From NCBI RefSeq assembly GCF_900107925.1, contig NZ_FNUJ01000014.1:160830-224829 (forward strand): a stretch of DNA of 64,000 nucleotides, written 5' to 3'. The translations under genes were made by a program, and so were the position numbers. The first letter of the stretch is position 1. The number at the start of each line of letters is the position of its first letter. The stretch comes from Amycolatopsis pretoriensis (GTDB lineage: Bacteria; Actinomycetota; Actinomycetes; Mycobacteriales; Pseudonocardiaceae). The notes beneath the pieces were generated by a model, which worked only from the letters and a program-made list of their open reading frames with translations, was not told the DNA's origin and did no database searches. This document shows positions 62,423 to 64,000 of this stretch, piece by piece.

Positions 62423-62917
62423 ATGCGTCGAAACATTCCCGTGCTGGCAATGGTTTCCGTCGGTCTGGCCGGTTGCGGCAGCGTACCGGTGGCACAGCCT
62501 CCGTCCGTACCTTCGGTATCGACCACCCGACCCGCGACGACATCTTCGGCCGTGCCCTCGACCACGGCCACGCCCACGACGACTTCCAGTTCCCGGAACC
62601 CGAATCCGCCCGCACCGCCCAGCACCAAGGTGCGGGACTGCTTCGACGGTGACTGCACGCTGCCGCTGGCCAAGCCCACCACGATTCCCCTGGATGCCGC
62701 CAAGTTCCACTACTCCTCGCTCCGGGTGACGGCGATCGGCCCGGACAGCCTCACGTTCACCGTCGCCTACCCGCAGGGCGGTGGCGCCGAGTCGAGCATC
62801 GGCCCGGGTCTCGGTGGGGCGAGCTTCGGGTTCCGCGGCTCCCCGTCGATCGAGGTCGGCCTGACGCAAGCAGGCGGCAAGCCGGCATTGGTGCTCCAGC
62901 CAGGGGCGATCACGTGA
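62423..62917 (+). CDS. Putative lipoprotein
   Basis: A 164-residue protein from ATG 62423: signal sequence and lipobox GLAGC, a Ser/Thr/Pro spacer, then a compact domain with CFDGDC and repeated strands. Overlaps the next lipoprotein gene (GTGA). No known family. Confidence 0.68.
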   Translation: MRRNIPVLAMVSVGLAGCGSVPVAQPPSVPSVSTTRPATTSSAVPSTTATPTTTSSSRNPNPPAPPSTKVRDCFDGDCTLPLAKPTTIPLDAAKFHYSSLRVTAIGPDSLTFTVAYPQGGGAESSIGPGLGGASFGFRGSPSIEVGLTQAGGKPALVLQPGAIT

Positions 62918-63465
62918 GCCGCGCCGCGGCCCCCGCCGGCGCGGCGCTGGCGGCAGTGAAACGAGGAATCTGTGTCGTTCCCTTGGTGGTTCTCGCCGCC
63001 GGGTGCGGCAGCGAGACACCGCCGGCCGGGGTGCCGGCACCGGCCGCCACCCCGTCGTCGTCCGCGGCACCGACCGCCACCGACGGCAGTGACTACGCCG
63101 CATGCACCGACGGCACCTGTGAGGTGCGGGTAAGGGGCCCGGTGGACATCCCGCTGACCGGTCAGGGCGGGCTGCACCGGCTCTCCGTCGCCTCCGTGAC
63201 CGACGACGGAATCGGCTTCTCCACCGACAGCGGCGCCACCGGCACCCTCACACCCGGATGCGTGCTCACCTTGTACGAGAACGGGAGCGGCTCCAGCTGC
63301 AGCAGCGGTACACCGCAGAAGCCGAAACCGGTGGACGGCGTGCTTGCCCTGCAGATCGCCGACCTGCGAGAGGGCACGGCGATCCTCCGCCTCGTCTCAG
63401 GCAAGGTCGGGCCACCGCCCGCCTCACTGCGGCCGCCGCTCCCTGTACCGCCGTGGACCCGATGA
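62914..63465 (+). CDS. Putative lipoprotein, paralogue of its upstream neighbour
   Basis: A 183-residue protein; GTG 62914 overlaps the preceding stop. Lipobox VLAAGC, Pro/Ala spacer, then CTDGTCEVRV.. IPL..LHRLSVASVTDDGIGF, aligned in register with CFDGDCTLPL.. IPL..FHYSSLRVTAIGPDSLTF of the upstream gene. A tandem duplication; function unknown. Confidence 0.68.
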   Translation: MSRAAAPAGAALAAVKRGICVVPLVVLAAGCGSETPPAGVPAPAATPSSSAAPTATDGSDYAACTDGTCEVRVRGPVDIPLTGQGGLHRLSVASVTDDGIGFSTDSGATGTLTPGCVLTLYENGSGSSCSSGTPQKPKPVDGVLALQIADLREGTAILRLVSGKVGPPPASLRPPLPVPPWTR

Positions 63466-63866
63466 TCCGAGGATCGGACGAGACGAAGGATCCTTCAGCG
63501 GGCGCCGACCGCGACAAAATGAGCGCGACGCTGTGATGTGCGCCCAGTGGGTGCCGGGCCGGAGGTGCCGGGGTGCGCTGGGGCTGCGGACCGGCCGGAT
63601 CACGCCACCCGCTCGGCACCGCGATCGGGGCGGGCCGCCGGCCCGCGGACACCGACCGGCCGAGCCGGGCGGCCGACTTCCGGGCGATCCGGCTCGGCAC
63701 CGCCCGGCCCCGAGCGCCCCAAAGTGGCCTTCGGTGCGTCACACGCACCCAATGAGGTTTTCTCAGTAAGGCTCGAGCCGGTAGGCGTGTTGGCCTGCGA
63801 TGAGGCGTGGGGCCCCTGGTAGGACCGGATTTGCGAAGATCAAGTCCAAGGTTCCAAAGGCCCCAC
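63466..63866. other. Non-coding gap with probable left end of an insertion element
   Basis: No supported gene. The stretch CAAAGTGGCCTTCGGTGCG near 63722 resembles short repeats I associate with this kind of genome. From about 63760 the sequence leads without a gene into a transposase start, so the element's left terminal repeat should lie here, but the right end is outside the window and the repeat cannot be matched. Confidence 0.35.
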
Positions 63867-64000
63867 GTGATCAATTATGGCGCCACCCTCGACGTGGCGC
63901 ATGAGCTGGTCTGGTTCGTCGCCCGTGTCCTGCACACCGAGCGGCAACGGCGCGGCACCCGCCGCGGCCGGCGCGCCCTGACCCCCTACCGGCAGGCACT
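63867..64000 (+). mobile_element. Insertion-sequence transposase, 5' end only
   Basis: GTG 63867 opens a frame that runs off the window (44 codons): INYGATLDVAHELVWFVARV followed by a basic stretch (RQRRGTRRGRRALTPYRQA). This matches the N-terminal helical region of actinobacterial IS5/IS4-type DDE transposases. The catalytic residues are beyond the edge, so family and intactness cannot be judged. Confidence 0.6.

Overview
The window is GC-rich (about 70% or more by eye) actinobacterial chromosome. GTG starts, 1-4 bp ATGA/GTGA gene overlaps, a complete ESX-type secretion locus, WXG100 proteins, mycosin, DUF3558-like and other actinobacterial small families, and long hairpin terminators all fit Pseudonocardiales. 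An Amycolatopsis-like organism is my best guess, from family resemblance only. No rRNA, tRNA or CRISPR array was seen.

Layout. 1-5.7 kb: secreted polysaccharide-active enzymes (GH54 arabinofuranosidase cut by the left edge, a CE1/feruloyl-type esterase, an SGNH esterase), each carrying a ricin-B lectin domain, grouped around a LacI-family regulator. 5.8-11.3 kb: mixed small genes, a patatin-like phospholipase with an internal membrane insertion, a 53-residue TTG-start membrane miniprotein, an OmpA-like protein with an eCIS-type N-terminus, and a STAS protein. 11.3-14.9 kb: metE-metF (B12-independent methionine synthesis) behind a cobalamin riboswitch. 15-20.6 kb: SDR plus MerR regulator, then three consecutive secreted hydrolases (aculeacin/AHL-type acylase, esterase, cutinase-like). 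20.6-27.5 kb: an NmrA-like reductase and a fatty-acid catabolic block of three acyl-CoA dehydrogenases and an APH-like kinase (a split ACAD10/11 pair), with MaoC and FabG-type genes next door and a perfect 20-bp TetR-type operator.

27.5-34.4 kb is the most unusual stretch: a gene-empty 0.9 kb, then a two-gene unit of a caspase-fold (C14) protease and a 1274-residue CHAT protease, both with apparently intact His/Cys dyads and translationally coupled. A four-TM protein and a lipoprotein follow on the other strand. I regard this as a candidate immune or programmed-death protease cascade.

34.4-62.3 kb is a type VII (ESX) secretion locus: eccD-eccB, eccC, eccE, mycP, two WXG100 proteins, a PPE/EspB-like candidate substrate, a degenerate membrane kinase (pseudokinase), a FN3/MoxR/DUF58/transglutaminase-like module whose transglutaminase has lost its Cys and His, and a dense regulatory set (histidine kinase, two response regulators, a SARP/BTAD activator, a LuxR-type HTH protein). 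Two paralogous cassettes (YbaB-like protein, small helical protein, long WXG-like candidate effector) sit at the two ends of the locus. 62.4-63.5 kb holds a tandem lipoprotein pair, and the right edge enters an insertion-sequence transposase.
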